Source: Neorhizobium galegae
GTDB taxonomy: Bacteria; Pseudomonadota; Alphaproteobacteria; Rhizobiales; Rhizobiaceae
Length of the DNA stretch: 64,000 bases
NCBI RefSeq assembly: GCF_017877135.1
Contig: NZ_JAGIPH010000006.1
Span: forward strand, 270,987-334,986
Direction of reading: 5' to 3'
Position numbers and translations under genes: made by a program. Below, piece after piece: positions 9,348 through 20,269 of the stretch. How positions within the stretch are numbered: position 1 is the stretch's first letter; every line of letters begins with the position of its first letter. The notes beneath the pieces were generated by a model. It was not told where the DNA came from, searched no databases, and saw nothing but the letters and a program-made list of their open reading frames with translations.

Positions 9348-9370
9348 GTGCAAAATACATCACTTTGCAC
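9348..9370. promoter_or_regulatory. Candidate operator for the FCD-GntR regulator
   Basis: A perfect 7-bp inverted repeat GTGCAAA / TTTGCAC with a 9-base spacer lies in the 166-base divergent gap. It is 37 bases before the GntR start and 108 before the binding-protein start. A TTGACA hexamer follows at 9378-9383 on the plus strand, though no convincing -10 lies at the right distance. Assignment to this regulator is from position only. Confidence 0.5.
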
Positions 9371-9477
9371 ACCGTTGTTGACAAATAATGTACGATCTGA
9401 AAGTTTCCGTGCATCCGGTTGGCTGGGACGACTGGACGCGCCTGAGGAGCGGGCGCTTACCAAGTGGAGGATTTCAT

Positions 9478-11415
9478 ATGTGCTACCAGCACAAGCTGCG
9501 TAACCTCGTCGCGTCGACGGGGCTGATTGGGGTGTTTGTCTTCGGACTGGCCGGCGCGTCCTTCGCGCAGGACTATCACCAGGCTCCGGCACTCGATGAA
9601 CAGGTCAAGGCAGGCAAGCTGCCGGCGGTCACCGAACGCCTGCCGCAGCAGCCTTTCGTTGAAACCATGGTCGATGGCGTTGGCAAATACGGCGGCACGC
9701 TGCGGACCACGATTCTCGCCAATGGCGACCAGTACAACCTCACCCGCACCATCGCCAACGAGCTTCTGGTGCGCTGGGACCCGAAGTGGAGCAAGGTCGA
9801 GCCGTCGCTGGCTGAAAAGTTCACCGCATCCGACGATGCCACCACCTACACGTTCACCCTGCGCAAGGGGCTGAAGTGGAGCGACGGCCAGCCGTTCACC
9901 GTGGACGACATCATGTTCTGGTACGAGGACGTGTTCATGAACCCGGCACTGTCGCCGGCGAAGAACCCGACCTTCACCGTCGCCGGCAAGCCGGTGAAGG
10001 TGCGCAAGGTCGACGAGCAGACGGTCGAGTTCAAGTTCGACGCGCCCTACGGCCTGTTCCTGCAGCAGCTTGCCTATGGCCAGGGCCACCTGCCGGTGAT
10101 CTACCCGAAGCATTACCTCAGCCAGTTCCATGAGAAGTATAACAAGGACGGCATTCCCGCGCTCTTGAAGGCCAATCCGGCCGCCGGCGACTGGGTGGCG
10201 CTGTTCAACTCGAAGGTCTCGATGACCTTCCAGCCCGCCTATTGGCAGAATCTCGACCTGCCGACCATGAACCCCTGGGTGCTGACCGTGCCCTATGCCG
10301 ATGGCGAGCGGGTCGTGGCAAAGCGAAATCCGTTCTACTGGAAGGTCGACACGGCCGGCAACCAGCTGCCCTATATCGACAACGTCACCTGGGCAAAGCT
10401 CGACGATCCGCAGTTGATGGCGCTGAAGATGACCTCGGGCGAATTCGACTTCGCCTTCCGCCATATCAACAACTCCACCTTCAAATCCGTGCTCTTCGAT
10501 GGTCAGGAAAGCGGCAAGTACCGCTTCATCGACGTCAAGGACCTGCCGGCCAATGACGCCGTCATCCTGCTCAACCTCAACTCCACCGACCCGGTGAAGA
10601 AGAAGGTCTTCCAGAACAAGGATTTCCGCATTGCGCTCAGCCGCGCGATCAACCGGCAGGAGATCATCGATCTCGTCTATGTGGGGCAGGGCGCGCCGGC
10701 ACAGGTGGCGGTGCAGCCGGAGCATGAGCTGTTCAACGAGAAGGAGGCAACGCAGTATATCGAATACGATCCGGCCGCTGCCAATGCCGAACTCGACAAG
10801 CTGATGCCGAAAAAGGACGCCGAAGGCTTCCGCCTCGATGAGACCGGCAAGCGCTTCACCATCAACTTCATGGTCGCCGATGTCTTCGGCCTGTCCTATC
10901 CGGACGTCATGCAGATGGTGCAGCAATATGCCAAGGACGTCGGCATCGACATCCAGATCCGCACGACCGACCGGGCGCGTCTCAACACGATGTGGAGCGC
11001 CAATGAGCAGGACGCCTATATCTGGAACTGCGTCGGCGGGCTTTCCGAGGTCTATACCGATCCGCGCTGCTACATGCCGTTCCAGAAGGCGGACATCTTC
11101 TTTGCCGTGCGCTGGGCAGAATGGTACGCCAACCATGAGACGGGCGAAGAACCGCCGGAAAACATCAAGGCGCTGATGGCAGCCTATGACAAGGTGAACG
11201 CTGCCGTCACCGACGAGGATCGCAAGGCCAAGATGAAGGAATTCCTGACCGCCTCGGCGGACAACTTCCTCAATATCGGCATTTCGCGGCCCATGCCGAA
11301 ATACATGATGGTGTCGAAGCGCCTGAAGAATGTCGTCGACGGCATTCCGATCACCGGCAATCTCTGGCACCCGGCACCGACGCTCTCGCAGTGGTATTTC
11401 GACACCGCGAAATAA
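9478..11415 (+). CDS. ABC transporter substrate-binding protein, family 5 (probably oligosaccharide or sugar acid)
   Basis: A 645-residue periplasmic binding protein with a Sec signal peptide cleaved near residue 27 (GASFAQD). Family-5 landmarks include LRKGLKWSDGQPFTVDDIMF near residue 130. The start at 9478 has GGAGG seven bases upstream; the open frame extends 30 codons further but lacks a signal peptide. At 645 residues it is longer than DppA/OppA (about 530), matching the long subgroup that in rhizobia (S. meliloti AgpA) and Thermotoga binds oligosaccharides rather than peptides. Two enolase-superfamily dehydratases end the same operon, which favours a uronate- or aldonate-containing saccharide. 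Confidence 0.88.
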   Translation: MCYQHKLRNLVASTGLIGVFVFGLAGASFAQDYHQAPALDEQVKAGKLPAVTERLPQQPFVETMVDGVGKYGGTLRTTILANGDQYNLTRTIANELLVRWDPKWSKVEPSLAEKFTASDDATTYTFTLRKGLKWSDGQPFTVDDIMFWYEDVFMNPALSPAKNPTFTVAGKPVKVRKVDEQTVEFKFDAPYGLFLQQLAYGQGHLPVIYPKHYLSQFHEKYNKDGIPALLKANPAAGDWVALFNSKVSMTFQPAYWQNLDLPTMNPWVLTVPYADGERVVAKRNPFYWKVDTAGNQLPYIDNVTWAKLDDPQLMALKMTSGEFDFAFRHINNSTFKSVLFDGQESGKYRFIDVKDLPANDAVILLNLNSTDPVKKKVFQNKDFRIALSRAINRQEIIDLVYVGQGAPAQVAVQPEHELFNEKEATQYIEYDPAAANAELDKLMPKKDAEGFRLDETGKRFTINFMVADVFGLSYPDVMQMVQQYAKDVGIDIQIRTTDRARLNTMWSANEQDAYIWNCVGGLSEVYTDPRCYMPFQKADIFFAVRWAEWYANHETGEEPPENIKALMAAYDKVNAAVTDEDRKAKMKEFLTASADNFLNIGISRPMPKYMMVSKRLKNVVDGIPITGNLWHPAPTLSQWYFDTAK

Positions 11416-11482
11416 GGCTCCTCCCGACGCCGGGGGCGCGAATGCCTCCGGCCGGACCTCCTTCCAATCAACGGTCATTGAC

Positions 11483-12469
11483 ATGCTTCGCTATATCGCA
11501 AGGCGGCTGGTGTTTGCCATCCCGACACTGCTTGCCGTCTCGATCATCGCCTTCATCATCATCCAGCTGCCGCCGGGCGACTACCTGACGACGCTGATGG
11601 CCGACTGGGCAAGCCAGGGCGGCGCTGTCGAGGCGGGCACTGTCGCCGCCATGCGCGAGCGCTACGGTCTCGATCAGCCGATGTACTTCCAGTATTACAA
11701 ATGGATGGCCGGCATTCTCCTGCACGGCGATTTCGGCATTTCGTTCGAACTCGGCAAGCCGGTGACCGAACTGATCTGGAGCCGCCTCGGCTTCTCGCTG
11801 ATGCTGTCCCTGCTGACGCTCTGCTTCGTCTGGGCGGTCGCCATCCCGATCGGCATCCTGTCGGCCGTGCGCCAGTATTCCATCTCGGATTACGCAGCAA
11901 CCTTCCTTGCCTTCTTCTTCCTCGCCGTGCCCGACTTCCTGATGGCGCTTGGCGCCATGTACGTGATGTCGGTCTGGTTCGGCCAGAGTGTCGGGGGACT
12001 GTTCTCGCCGGATTATGTCGATGCTCCCTGGAGCTTCGCCAAGCTTCTGGATCTTGCCAACCACGTCTGGCTGCCGGTCATCGTCATTGGCCTCGGCTCG
12101 CTTGCCGCCCTCGTGCGCATCATGCGGGCCAACCTGCTGGACGAGCTATCGAAACCCTATGTCACCACCGCCCGCGCCAAGGGCATGTCCGAATTCGAGC
12201 TTCTCATCCGCTATCCGGTCCGGCTGGCGCTCAATCCGCTCATCTCGACGCTCGGCTGGATCCTGCCGGCCGTCATCTCCGGCGAAATCATCGTGTCGGT
12301 GGTGATGAGCCTGCCGACGACAGGGCCGCTTCTTCTGCGCGCGCTTCTGGCGCAGGACATGTATCTCGCCGGCTCGCTGATCCTCCTCATCTCCGTTCTC
12401 ACCATCATCGGCACGCTGATTTCCGACATCCTGCTTGCCATGACCGATCCGCGGATTCGACTGACATGA
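11483..12469 (+). CDS. ABC transporter permease, DppB-type
   Basis: A 328-residue permease with the typical DppB start (MLRYIARRLVFAIPTLLAVS), a periplasmic segment after helix 1 and six predicted helices. The EAA-type loop (YVTTARAKGMSEFELLIRY) is near residue 235. It forms the pore with the DppC-type subunit whose ATG overlaps its stop by four bases. The ATG at 11483 is chosen because the upstream in-frame extension reads into the preceding gene. Confidence 0.9.
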   Translation: MLRYIARRLVFAIPTLLAVSIIAFIIIQLPPGDYLTTLMADWASQGGAVEAGTVAAMRERYGLDQPMYFQYYKWMAGILLHGDFGISFELGKPVTELIWSRLGFSLMLSLLTLCFVWAVAIPIGILSAVRQYSISDYAATFLAFFFLAVPDFLMALGAMYVMSVWFGQSVGGLFSPDYVDAPWSFAKLLDLANHVWLPVIVIGLGSLAALVRIMRANLLDELSKPYVTTARAKGMSEFELLIRYPVRLALNPLISTLGWILPAVISGEIIVSVVMSLPTTGPLLLRALLAQDMYLAGSLILLISVLTIIGTLISDILLAMTDPRIRLT

Positions 12470-13613
12470 CCGACATTGCCCAGCTCCCTCCCGCGACCGA
12501 AACCGACATCGACCTGCGCGACAGCAATATCGCCGTTGCCGGCCAGTGGCGCCTGTTCTGGCTGAAGTTCAAGAAGCACAAGATCGCCCTCGTCAGTCTC
12601 GTGGTGATCTGCTGCATGTATCTGATCGCCGCCTTTGCCGATTTCATCGCGCCGCTCGATCCCAATGCTACCAATGCGCGCTTCACCTATGCGCCGCCGC
12701 AGGGGCTGTCGCTGATGCACGAGGGCAGCTTCATGCCGCACGTCAATCAGCTGAAGATGACGCTGAATACAGAAAGCATGCGGCGCGAATTCGAACCGGA
12801 TCCGGCAAAGCCGCTCGCCGTCGGCTTTCTCGTTCCCTCGGCGCCCTACAACATGCTCGGCTTCATCCCGATGGAGACCAAGCTGTTCGGGCTCGTCAAT
12901 GCAAAGCCCGGCGACAGCCTCTACGTGCTCGGCGCCGACCGGCTCGGCCGCGACATCTTTTCGCGCGTCGTCCATGGCGCACGCATCTCGCTCTCCATCG
13001 GCCTTGTCGGCGTGCTGATGAGCCTTCTGCTCGGCGTGACCATCGGCGGCATTTCCGGCTTCTTCGGTGGCTGGGTCGATCTGGCGATCCAGCGTGTGAT
13101 CGAACTGTTGCGGTCGATCCCGACGATCCCGTTGTGGATGGGGCTTGCAGCCGCGATCCCGGTCGGCTGGCCGCCGCTTCGCACCTATTTCGTCATCACC
13201 CTCATCGTTTCGCTGCTTGGCTGGACGAACCTCGCACGCGAAGTGCGCGGAAAATTTCTCTCGCTGCGCGGCGAGGATTTCGTCACCGCCGCACGCCTCG
13301 ATGGCATGAGCGAGATCGGCATCATCTTCCACCACCTCGTGCCGTCCTTCATGAGCCACATCATCGCAACGGTCACGCTCGCCATCCCGACGATGATTTT
13401 GGCTGAGACGGCGCTGTCCTTCCTCGGCATCGGCCTGCAGCCGCCGATCATCTCCTGGGGTGTGCTGTTGCAGGAGGCGCAGAACATCCGCGCCGTGGCG
13501 CAGGCGCCCTGGCTGCTGTTCACGCCGGCGGCCGCCATCGTGATTGCCGTGCTTTCCCTCAACTTCCTCGGCGACGGACTGCGCGACGCCGCCGACCCGT
13601 ATGAGTCCGTCTG

Positions 13614-13614
<1 letters not shown>
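12466..13614 (+). CDS. ABC transporter permease, DppC-type with long periplasmic insert
   Basis: A 382-residue permease, about 90 residues longer than ordinary DppC. The extra length lies between helix 1 (about 45-65) and the conserved LGADRLGRDIFSR motif near residue 160, where the first periplasmic loop would be. Six helices and the EAA loop (DFVTAARLDGMSEIGIIF) follow normally. It overlaps its neighbours by four and one bases, so it is coupled to both the DppB-type permease and the ATPase. Confidence 0.9.
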
Positions 13615-15311
<1,697 letters not shown>

Positions 15312-15315
15312 GTCG

Positions 15316-16524
15316 ATGAAAATCACCGATGTAAAAGTCATTGTCTGCTCTCCCGGCCGAAATTTCGTCACGGTCAAGATCTTCACGGACGAGGGCCTGA
15401 CAGGGGTCGGCGATGCGACGCTGAACGGGCGGGAAAAGGCCGTGGTCGCCTATCTGGAGGAGCATATCGCGCCGCTTCTGATCGGCCGCGATCCAAGCCG
15501 CATCGAGGATATCTGGCAGTATTTCTACAAGGGCGCCTACTGGCGCCGCGGCCCGGTGACGATGGCGGCGATCGCCGGCATCGACACGGCGCTCTGGGAC
15601 ATCAAGGCCAAGGCCGCCAACATGCCGCTCTACCAGCTGCTGGGCGGTGCAAGCCGCGAAAAGGTGCTGTGCTACACCCATGCGCAAGGCACCACGATTG
15701 CCGAAGCGGTGGATGCCGTCGGCCGCCGGATCGAAGAGGGTTACAAGGCCGTGCGGGTGCAGGTCGGCATTCCCGGCCTGCCCGATGTCTACGGCACCGG
15801 CGCCAAGTCCATCACCAACAATGCCGCAGACGATGCCGTGCCGCATGAGGAAGTGTGGTCGACGTCCAAATACATGCGCCATATCCCGAAACTGTTTCAG
15901 GCGGTGCGCGAGGCCTACGGCTTTGACGTCGAACTGCTGCACGATGCCCATCACCGGCTGACGCCGATAGAAGCCGCTCGTGTCGGCAAGGATCTGGAAT
16001 TTGCCCGGCTGTTCTGGCTGGAAGATACGGTTGCGGCCGAACACCAGGAAGGCTTTCGCCTGATCCGCAAGCACACGACGACGCCGCTCGCCGTCGGCGA
16101 AGTGTTCAACACCATCTGGGACGCGCGCCTTCTGATGGAAGAGCAGCTGATCGACTATATCCGCACGACCTGCGTGCATGCGGGCGGCGTGACGGCGCTG
16201 CGCCGGATCATGGATTTTGCCAGCGTCTACAATGTCCGCACCGCCTGCCATGGCGCCATGGACATGTCGCCGATCTGCCTCGGCGCCAACCTGCATCTCG
16301 ACCTGTGGGCCCCCAATTTCGGCATCCAGGAATATTCCGGCTACCTGCCGGAAATCCTCGACGTCTTCCCCGGCGCCTGGAGCCTCACCGACGGCTACCT
16401 GCATCCGGGCGATGCCATCGGCCACGGCGTCGATATCGATGAGGAGCTGGCGGCCAAATATCCCTATCAGCGCGCCTATCTTCCGGTGAATCGCCTGGAA
16501 GACGGCACCCTGTGGCACTGGTAG
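15316..16524 (+). CDS. manD: D-mannonate dehydratase of the enolase superfamily (ManD-like)
   Basis: A 402-residue enzyme of exactly the characterised ManD length. All ManD residues fall at the published numbers: Tyr159 and His212 for catalysis, and Asp210, Glu236 and Glu262 as metal ligands. The N-terminal lid ([11 protein letters not shown]) and the C-terminus ([10 protein letters not shown]) also fit. ManD converts D-mannonate to 2-keto-3-deoxygluconate, though members of this subgroup range from efficient to nearly inactive and some prefer D-gluconate. It lies four bases after the ABC ATPase, so its substrate probably comes through that importer. An unrelated mannonate dehydratase (UxuA) is encoded 9 kb downstream. 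Confidence 0.87.
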   Translation: MKITDVKVIVCSPGRNFVTVKIFTDEGLTGVGDATLNGREKAVVAYLEEHIAPLLIGRDPSRIEDIWQYFYKGAYWRRGPVTMAAIAGIDTALWDIKAKAANMPLYQLLGGASREKVLCYTHAQGTTIAEAVDAVGRRIEEGYKAVRVQVGIPGLPDVYGTGAKSITNNAADDAVPHEEVWSTSKYMRHIPKLFQAVREAYGFDVELLHDAHHRLTPIEAARVGKDLEFARLFWLEDTVAAEHQEGFRLIRKHTTTPLAVGEVFNTIWDARLLMEEQLIDYIRTTCVHAGGVTALRRIMDFASVYNVRTACHGAMDMSPICLGANLHLDLWAPNFGIQEYSGYLPEILDVFPGAWSLTDGYLHPGDAIGHGVDIDEELAAKYPYQRAYLPVNRLEDGTLWHW

Positions 16525-16549
16525 ACGAGCGGCAAAGGGAGGAACAGCC

Positions 16550-17704
16550 ATGAAGATCACTGCGATCAAGACCTATGCCGTCAAGGTCGGCATCCGCAAC
16601 CAGCTCCTCGTCAAGGTGGAAACCGATGAGGGCATTTTCGGATGGGGCGAAAGCGGCCTGTCCGGGCGCGAGAAGGCGGTGGCCGGGGCACTCGACCATT
16701 ACGCCGAATTCCTCAAGGGCCGCGACCCGTTCAAGATCGGCGCGCTCTGGCAGGAAATGTACCGCAGCCAGTATTTCGAAGGCGGACGCGTGCTGCAGGC
16801 GGCCATCTCCGCCATCGACATCGCGCTGCATGACATCAAGGGCAAGGCGCTCGGCGTTCCCGTCTACGATCTGCTCGGCGGCAAGCAGCGCGACCGCATC
16901 CCGACCTTTGCGACAACCTTTGCGGAACCCGGCCCGGCCATGATCGAGCAGGCGCAGATGCTTGTCGAGCATGGGTGGACGGCGATGCGCCTGTCGCCGG
17001 CCGGTCACGAGGAAAAGGAGATCTACGAGCCGCGCGAACACATCGCCACGACGGCGAAATGGCTGGTGAAGGCGCGGGAAATACTCGGCGAGGACATCGT
17101 GCTCGGCATCGATTACCACCATCGCCTCAGCGTGGCGGAGGCCGCCAGCTTCTGCCAGAAGATGCCGAAGGGCACGCTCGATTTCCTCGAGGAGCCGATC
17201 CGGGACGAAAGCCCCGGCGCCTACGAAGCGCTGCGGCGGATGACGGACATTCCCTTTGCGATCGGCGAGGAATTCGCCTCGAAATGGCAGTTCCAGCCCT
17301 ATATTGAGCGCGACATCCACCAGTTCAACCGGCTGGACGTGTGCAATGTCGGCGGCCTGACGGAATCCATGAAGGTGGCGGCCTGGAGCGAGACGCATTA
17401 CGTCGACATGATGCCGCACAATCCGCTCGGGCCCGTCTGCACCGCAGCCACCGTGCATTTCTGTGCGGCCGTGGCGAATTTCTCCTGGCTCGAAACGCGC
17501 AGCAGTCCGGCGGAAACCCATCTCGGTTTCGACAACTCCGACTTCTTCCCGGTTCAGCCCCGGCTTGAGGGAGCCTTCTATCCCGTCTCCGACGCCCCCG
17601 GCCTCGGCATCGAAGTCAACGAGGAACTGCTTGCCCGGCAGGAATTCGAATATTGGGAGGCACCCCACCTGAAGCGACGGGACGGATCGGTGACCAACTG
17701 GTAA
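16550..17704 (+). CDS. Enolase-superfamily acid-sugar dehydratase (galactonate dehydratase-like)
   Basis: A 384-residue member of the mandelate racemase/muconate lactonizing group. The capping domain covers about 1-120, with a 20s loop rich in Gly (WGESGLSGRE), and the barrel follows. Metal ligands are plausible at GIDYHHR (near 188), FLEEPI (near 213) and AIGEEF (near 240), and the late MMPHNPLGP motif (near 288) matches DgoD-type enzymes, which use this His for acid catalysis. It starts 25 bases after manD and ends the operon. D-galactonate or a related aldonate is the best guess; the exact sugar acid is not determined by sequence. Confidence 0.8.
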   Translation: MKITAIKTYAVKVGIRNQLLVKVETDEGIFGWGESGLSGREKAVAGALDHYAEFLKGRDPFKIGALWQEMYRSQYFEGGRVLQAAISAIDIALHDIKGKALGVPVYDLLGGKQRDRIPTFATTFAEPGPAMIEQAQMLVEHGWTAMRLSPAGHEEKEIYEPREHIATTAKWLVKAREILGEDIVLGIDYHHRLSVAEAASFCQKMPKGTLDFLEEPIRDESPGAYEALRRMTDIPFAIGEEFASKWQFQPYIERDIHQFNRLDVCNVGGLTESMKVAAWSETHYVDMMPHNPLGPVCTAATVHFCAAVANFSWLETRSSPAETHLGFDNSDFFPVQPRLEGAFYPVSDAPGLGIEVNEELLARQEFEYWEAPHLKRRDGSVTNW

Positions 17705-17723
17705 TCGAAAGGCTCCGGTTCAG

Positions 17724-17751
17724 GGCCCGGACAAACTCCACCGTCCGGGCC
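17724..17751. terminator. Hairpin after the dehydratase operon
   Basis: Perfect 8-bp stem GGCCCGGA / TCCGGGCC with a 12-base loop, 20 bases after the stop of the second dehydratase. No T-run follows, so it may be a weak or Rho-assisted terminator. Confidence 0.5.
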
Positions 17752-17833
17752 ACCTGCTACGACCAGGGGAGGCAATGACTGCCAGATCGCGGCGTCACAT
17801 GCAGGGCGGCTTCCTCACTCTGTTCTATCAGGA

Positions 17834-17872
17834 GCGGGAGGCGCGCTGTTTGAGCGCGCTTCACTCTCCCGC
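17834..17872. terminator. Two-part hairpin between convergent genes
   Basis: Outer arms GCGGGAG / CTCCCGC enclose inner arms GCGCGC / GCGCGC around a 7-base loop, with a 6-base bulge on one side. It sits 16 bases past the stop of the minus-strand dehydratase and probably terminates it. The rest of the 183-base convergent gap shows nothing else. Confidence 0.5.
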
Positions 17873-17887
17873 TTACGATGCGGCGAG

Positions 17888-19006
17888 CTATCCGAGCGAT
17901 TGGCCGTGACGCTCGAAGGCCTGTGCGAGCGGTGTGGTGCTGGCGCCCGGTTGCTGCGGCCTTTTGAAGACGCCGCCCTCCACGCTCGCCGGTTCGTGGA
18001 AATGATCCTTGATCCAGGGGATATATTCGAGGATCGTTGACGCCGGGTGCCAGTAGCTGAGGTGAACATGCACCTGGCTCATTTCACCGGCATGCGGCAC
18101 GACGGGCAGGCGGTTTGCGAGCGCAAGGTCTGCCACCTGGATATATTCGGTGATGCCGGCAAGGCGGGTGACATCCGGCTGGACGTAATGTACGGCCCCG
18201 GCATTGATGAAGCTGCGGAAGGCATCGACCGTATAAAGCTGTTCGCCGAGTGCCACCGGGATAGACGTCGCTCGGGCCAGTGCGGCATGGCTTGCAATAT
18301 CGTCATACCACATCGGCTCTTCGAACCAGTAGATGTCAAGGTCGCGGGCGCGGGCGCAAAAACGCTGGCAGGTGGGCAGGTCCCATTTGCCATTGGCATC
18401 GATGGCGATGCGCACGGCGCTGCCGACACGGTTGCGCACGGCTTCAAGGCGGGCGATATCGCTGTTGGGATCATCATGCCCCACCTTGATCTTGATGCGC
18501 GTAAAACCTTCTTCCTCGACGGCACGGGCGGAGCCTGCGACGAGCGCTTCTTTGGAAAACGACAGCCAGCCGATATCAGTATTGTAGGCTTCGAGCTTTT
18601 CGGTGCGCGCGCCGCCAAGCAGGGACCAGAGCGGCACGCCGGCCTTCTTTGCCGCCAGATCCCATAGCGCGACATCGACGGCAGCAAGCGCCAGCTGGGT
18701 GATGCCGGCTCGTCCGACCCATTGCAGGGCCGGATGGCGCGCGAGCTTCGTCCACAGGCGCTGATGGTCGCCCGCATCTTCGCCGATGAGCAGCGGCGCA
18801 TAGCAATCGCGAATGCAGGCCGTGATCAGCCGGTCGGACGCCAGATGGGCATGCGTTCCGGTAAAGCCATAGCCCTCCAGCCCGTCGGTCGTGGTGATCT
18901 TTGCACCCACGACACCCCAATGGGTGATGCTGTGGGTGGAATCCGAAATGCTGTCTGCCGTCAGCGGCAGGTGCAGAATGAACGGTTCAACCTTTGCAAT
19001 CTTCAT
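17888..19006 (-). CDS. Enolase-superfamily sugar-acid dehydratase/racemase (MR/MLE group)
   Basis: A 372-residue barrel enzyme. The KxK base motif is KIKVG near residue 173. Metal ligands appear at AIDANGKWD (Asp near 198), FEEPM (Glu near 226) and ALGEQ (Glu near 250), with VVPHAGE near residue 300 supplying the His of the His-Asp dyad. Having both KxK and the His places it in the mandelate racemase subgroup with acid-sugar dehydratases such as fuconate, tartrate or galactarate enzymes. The exact substrate is not recognised. It is encoded 75 bases downstream of the tandem winged-helix GntR gene on the same strand. Confidence 0.8.
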   Translation of the reverse strand: MKIAKVEPFILHLPLTADSISDSTHSITHWGVVGAKITTTDGLEGYGFTGTHAHLASDRLITACIRDCYAPLLIGEDAGDHQRLWTKLARHPALQWVGRAGITQLALAAVDVALWDLAAKKAGVPLWSLLGGARTEKLEAYNTDIGWLSFSKEALVAGSARAVEEEGFTRIKIKVGHDDPNSDIARLEAVRNRVGSAVRIAIDANGKWDLPTCQRFCARARDLDIYWFEEPMWYDDIASHAALARATSIPVALGEQLYTVDAFRSFINAGAVHYVQPDVTRLAGITEYIQVADLALANRLPVVPHAGEMSQVHVHLSYWHPASTILEYIPWIKDHFHEPASVEGGVFKRPQQPGASTTPLAQAFERHGQSLG

Positions 19007-19081
19007 GACAGGGCCTCCTCCCCGGTGCGGATCCGTTTGGCTGATGGGCGGACCGCAAACCCATGCGTCGAAATTGGGTGC

Positions 19082-20056
19082 CTAAAGCCGTTCGAGATAC
19101 GGCAGGTCCGCAGGCGCTATGGTTTGTGCGACGGCGCGGATGCGCCGCATGGCGCGTTCGCGCGATACTTTCAGGTGATCGACCAGCGCCTCGCAAGCGC
19201 CGGCCACATCCTGTTCCTGCAGAAGCGTGATGATCTTCAGGTGCTCGGGCAGGAAGGGTTCGCTCTCGAACAGGTCGCTAGTGCGCCGGTAAAGAAAGTG
19301 GTGCGCGACGAGCAGCGCCTGCGGCAGGCTGACGGCGCGCAAGAGTGGTTGATTGCCGCATCGTCCGATGAGGTCCACATGAAGATCCTGCTCTAGCGCG
19401 TCCAACTGCTCGCTGCTGACCTGGGCCGTTGCCATGGCCGTCTCGATCTTGGCGCGCAGTGTCGCAAGAAACCCGTCGGGCAGATGGGCTGCCGCTTTTT
19501 GCAGGGCAAGCGGCTCCAGAACCCAACGGAGTTCGTAGAGTTCGTTGATCAGCGTTTCCGAGAGGGCGGGCGCATACCATCGGGCGCTGGCATCCTTGCG
19601 GATGATGCCGCGCTCCTGAAGCCTGGCCACCACATCGCGGGCAACGGTTCGGCTCACGCCGTAATGCCGCGCCAGCATGACCTCGTTGATACGCCAGCTG
19701 GCCAGCGCCGTGCGCGAGACGACCTCGATCTCGACATCCGGATAGATCGCTTCCCAGGCTGACCGGGATTTGAGGTCCGGCTCCGTGTCCAGTGCGTCGG
19801 TCGGGCAGGGGCCGGACGGATGGAGGGGAGCAACCACGTCGTAACCGCGCCCGGCGGCCTTTTTCAGAAATCCGCCGTGTTCGAGTTCGGCCAGTGCCTG
19901 GCGCGCCGGTGCCCGGCTGATGCCGAAGCGCTGCGCAATGGCGGTTTCTGTCAGGCGCATGCCGTCCTGCAGCACGCCGCGGCGGATTTCAAAGAGAAGC
20001 GCGTCGCTTGTGCGGCGGTAGAGTTTGGAGGCAATTGAACCGGTGGCAACTGGCAT
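19082..20056 (-). CDS. GntR-family regulator with two winged helices and an FCD domain
   Basis: A 324-residue protein, about 90 residues longer than normal FCD-GntR regulators. Residues about 9-75 form a first GntR winged helix (LYRRTSDALLFEIRRG, then ISRAPARQALAEL). After an acidic linker, residues about 110-170 form a second one (VSRTALASWRINEVMLARHYG, then VSRTVARDVVARL). A helical FCD domain follows with DLHVDLI and PEHLKII motifs. The ATG at 20056 begins where homology starts; a frame 49 codons longer runs through the divergent promoter. It likely controls the dehydratase gene it precedes. Confidence 0.82.
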   Translation of the reverse strand: MPVATGSIASKLYRRTSDALLFEIRRGVLQDGMRLTETAIAQRFGISRAPARQALAELEHGGFLKKAAGRGYDVVAPLHPSGPCPTDALDTEPDLKSRSAWEAIYPDVEIEVVSRTALASWRINEVMLARHYGVSRTVARDVVARLQERGIIRKDASARWYAPALSETLINELYELRWVLEPLALQKAAAHLPDGFLATLRAKIETAMATAQVSSEQLDALEQDLHVDLIGRCGNQPLLRAVSLPQALLVAHHFLYRRTSDLFESEPFLPEHLKIITLLQEQDVAGACEALVDHLKVSRERAMRRIRAVAQTIAPADLPYLERL

Positions 20057-20118
20057 GGCTGGGCTCTTCGAGCTGTATCTGTCGCCAAGGGATTGCACGT
20101 TCCAAATAAAACGTCTAG

Positions 20119-20128
20119 TGTATGCACA
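20119..20128. promoter_or_regulatory. Possible operator upstream of tandem-helix GntR gene
   Basis: GTG TATG CAC forms a short inverted repeat in TAGTGTATGCACAAG, about 65 bases before the 20056 start. FCD-GntR operators often have a short core with GT and AC arms around a 3-4 base centre. Evidence is position and symmetry only. Confidence 0.3.
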
Positions 20129-20178
20129 AGACAATTTCTTTTGGGTCTTCGGCACGACGACGGCATCAGCAAGCCCGC

Positions 20179-20206
20179 TTGACAGCATCCCAAAAAACCT
20201 CATAGT
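20179..20206 (+). promoter_or_regulatory. Promoter of the hexuronate regulator operon
   Basis: A perfect TTGACA (20179-20184) is followed after 16 bases by CATAGT (20201-20206), four matches of six to the -10 consensus. The 23-base palindrome starts five bases later, where transcription would begin, and the GntR ATG is 64 bases from the -10. Confidence 0.6.
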
Positions 20207-20210
20207 TGCA

Positions 20211-20233
20211 ATTGGTCAGACAATCTGGCCAAT
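20211..20233. promoter_or_regulatory. Operator-like palindrome at the uxu-type promoter
   Basis: ATTGGTCAGAC and ATCTGGCCAAT flank a central A; nine of eleven pairs are complementary. Placed over the probable start site, it would block transcription when bound. The UxuR-like regulator encoded 36 bases downstream is the natural candidate, giving autoregulation with release by a uronate or its metabolite. Confidence 0.62.
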
Positions 20234-20269
20234 GCGCATCAGGGGAGTGATGCGCCCGGGAGGATATCG

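Noticed and set aside
9457..11484. A 675-codon minus-strand frame opposite the family-5 binding protein
   Set aside because: Composition is that of an antisense shadow; the plus-strand protein has a signal peptide, ribosome site and family motifs.
11701..12465. A longer upstream start for the DppC-type permease at 12466
   Set aside because: The extra 255 codons overlap the DppB-type gene in another frame and show no permease features; the ATGA overlap at 12466 is the normal arrangement.
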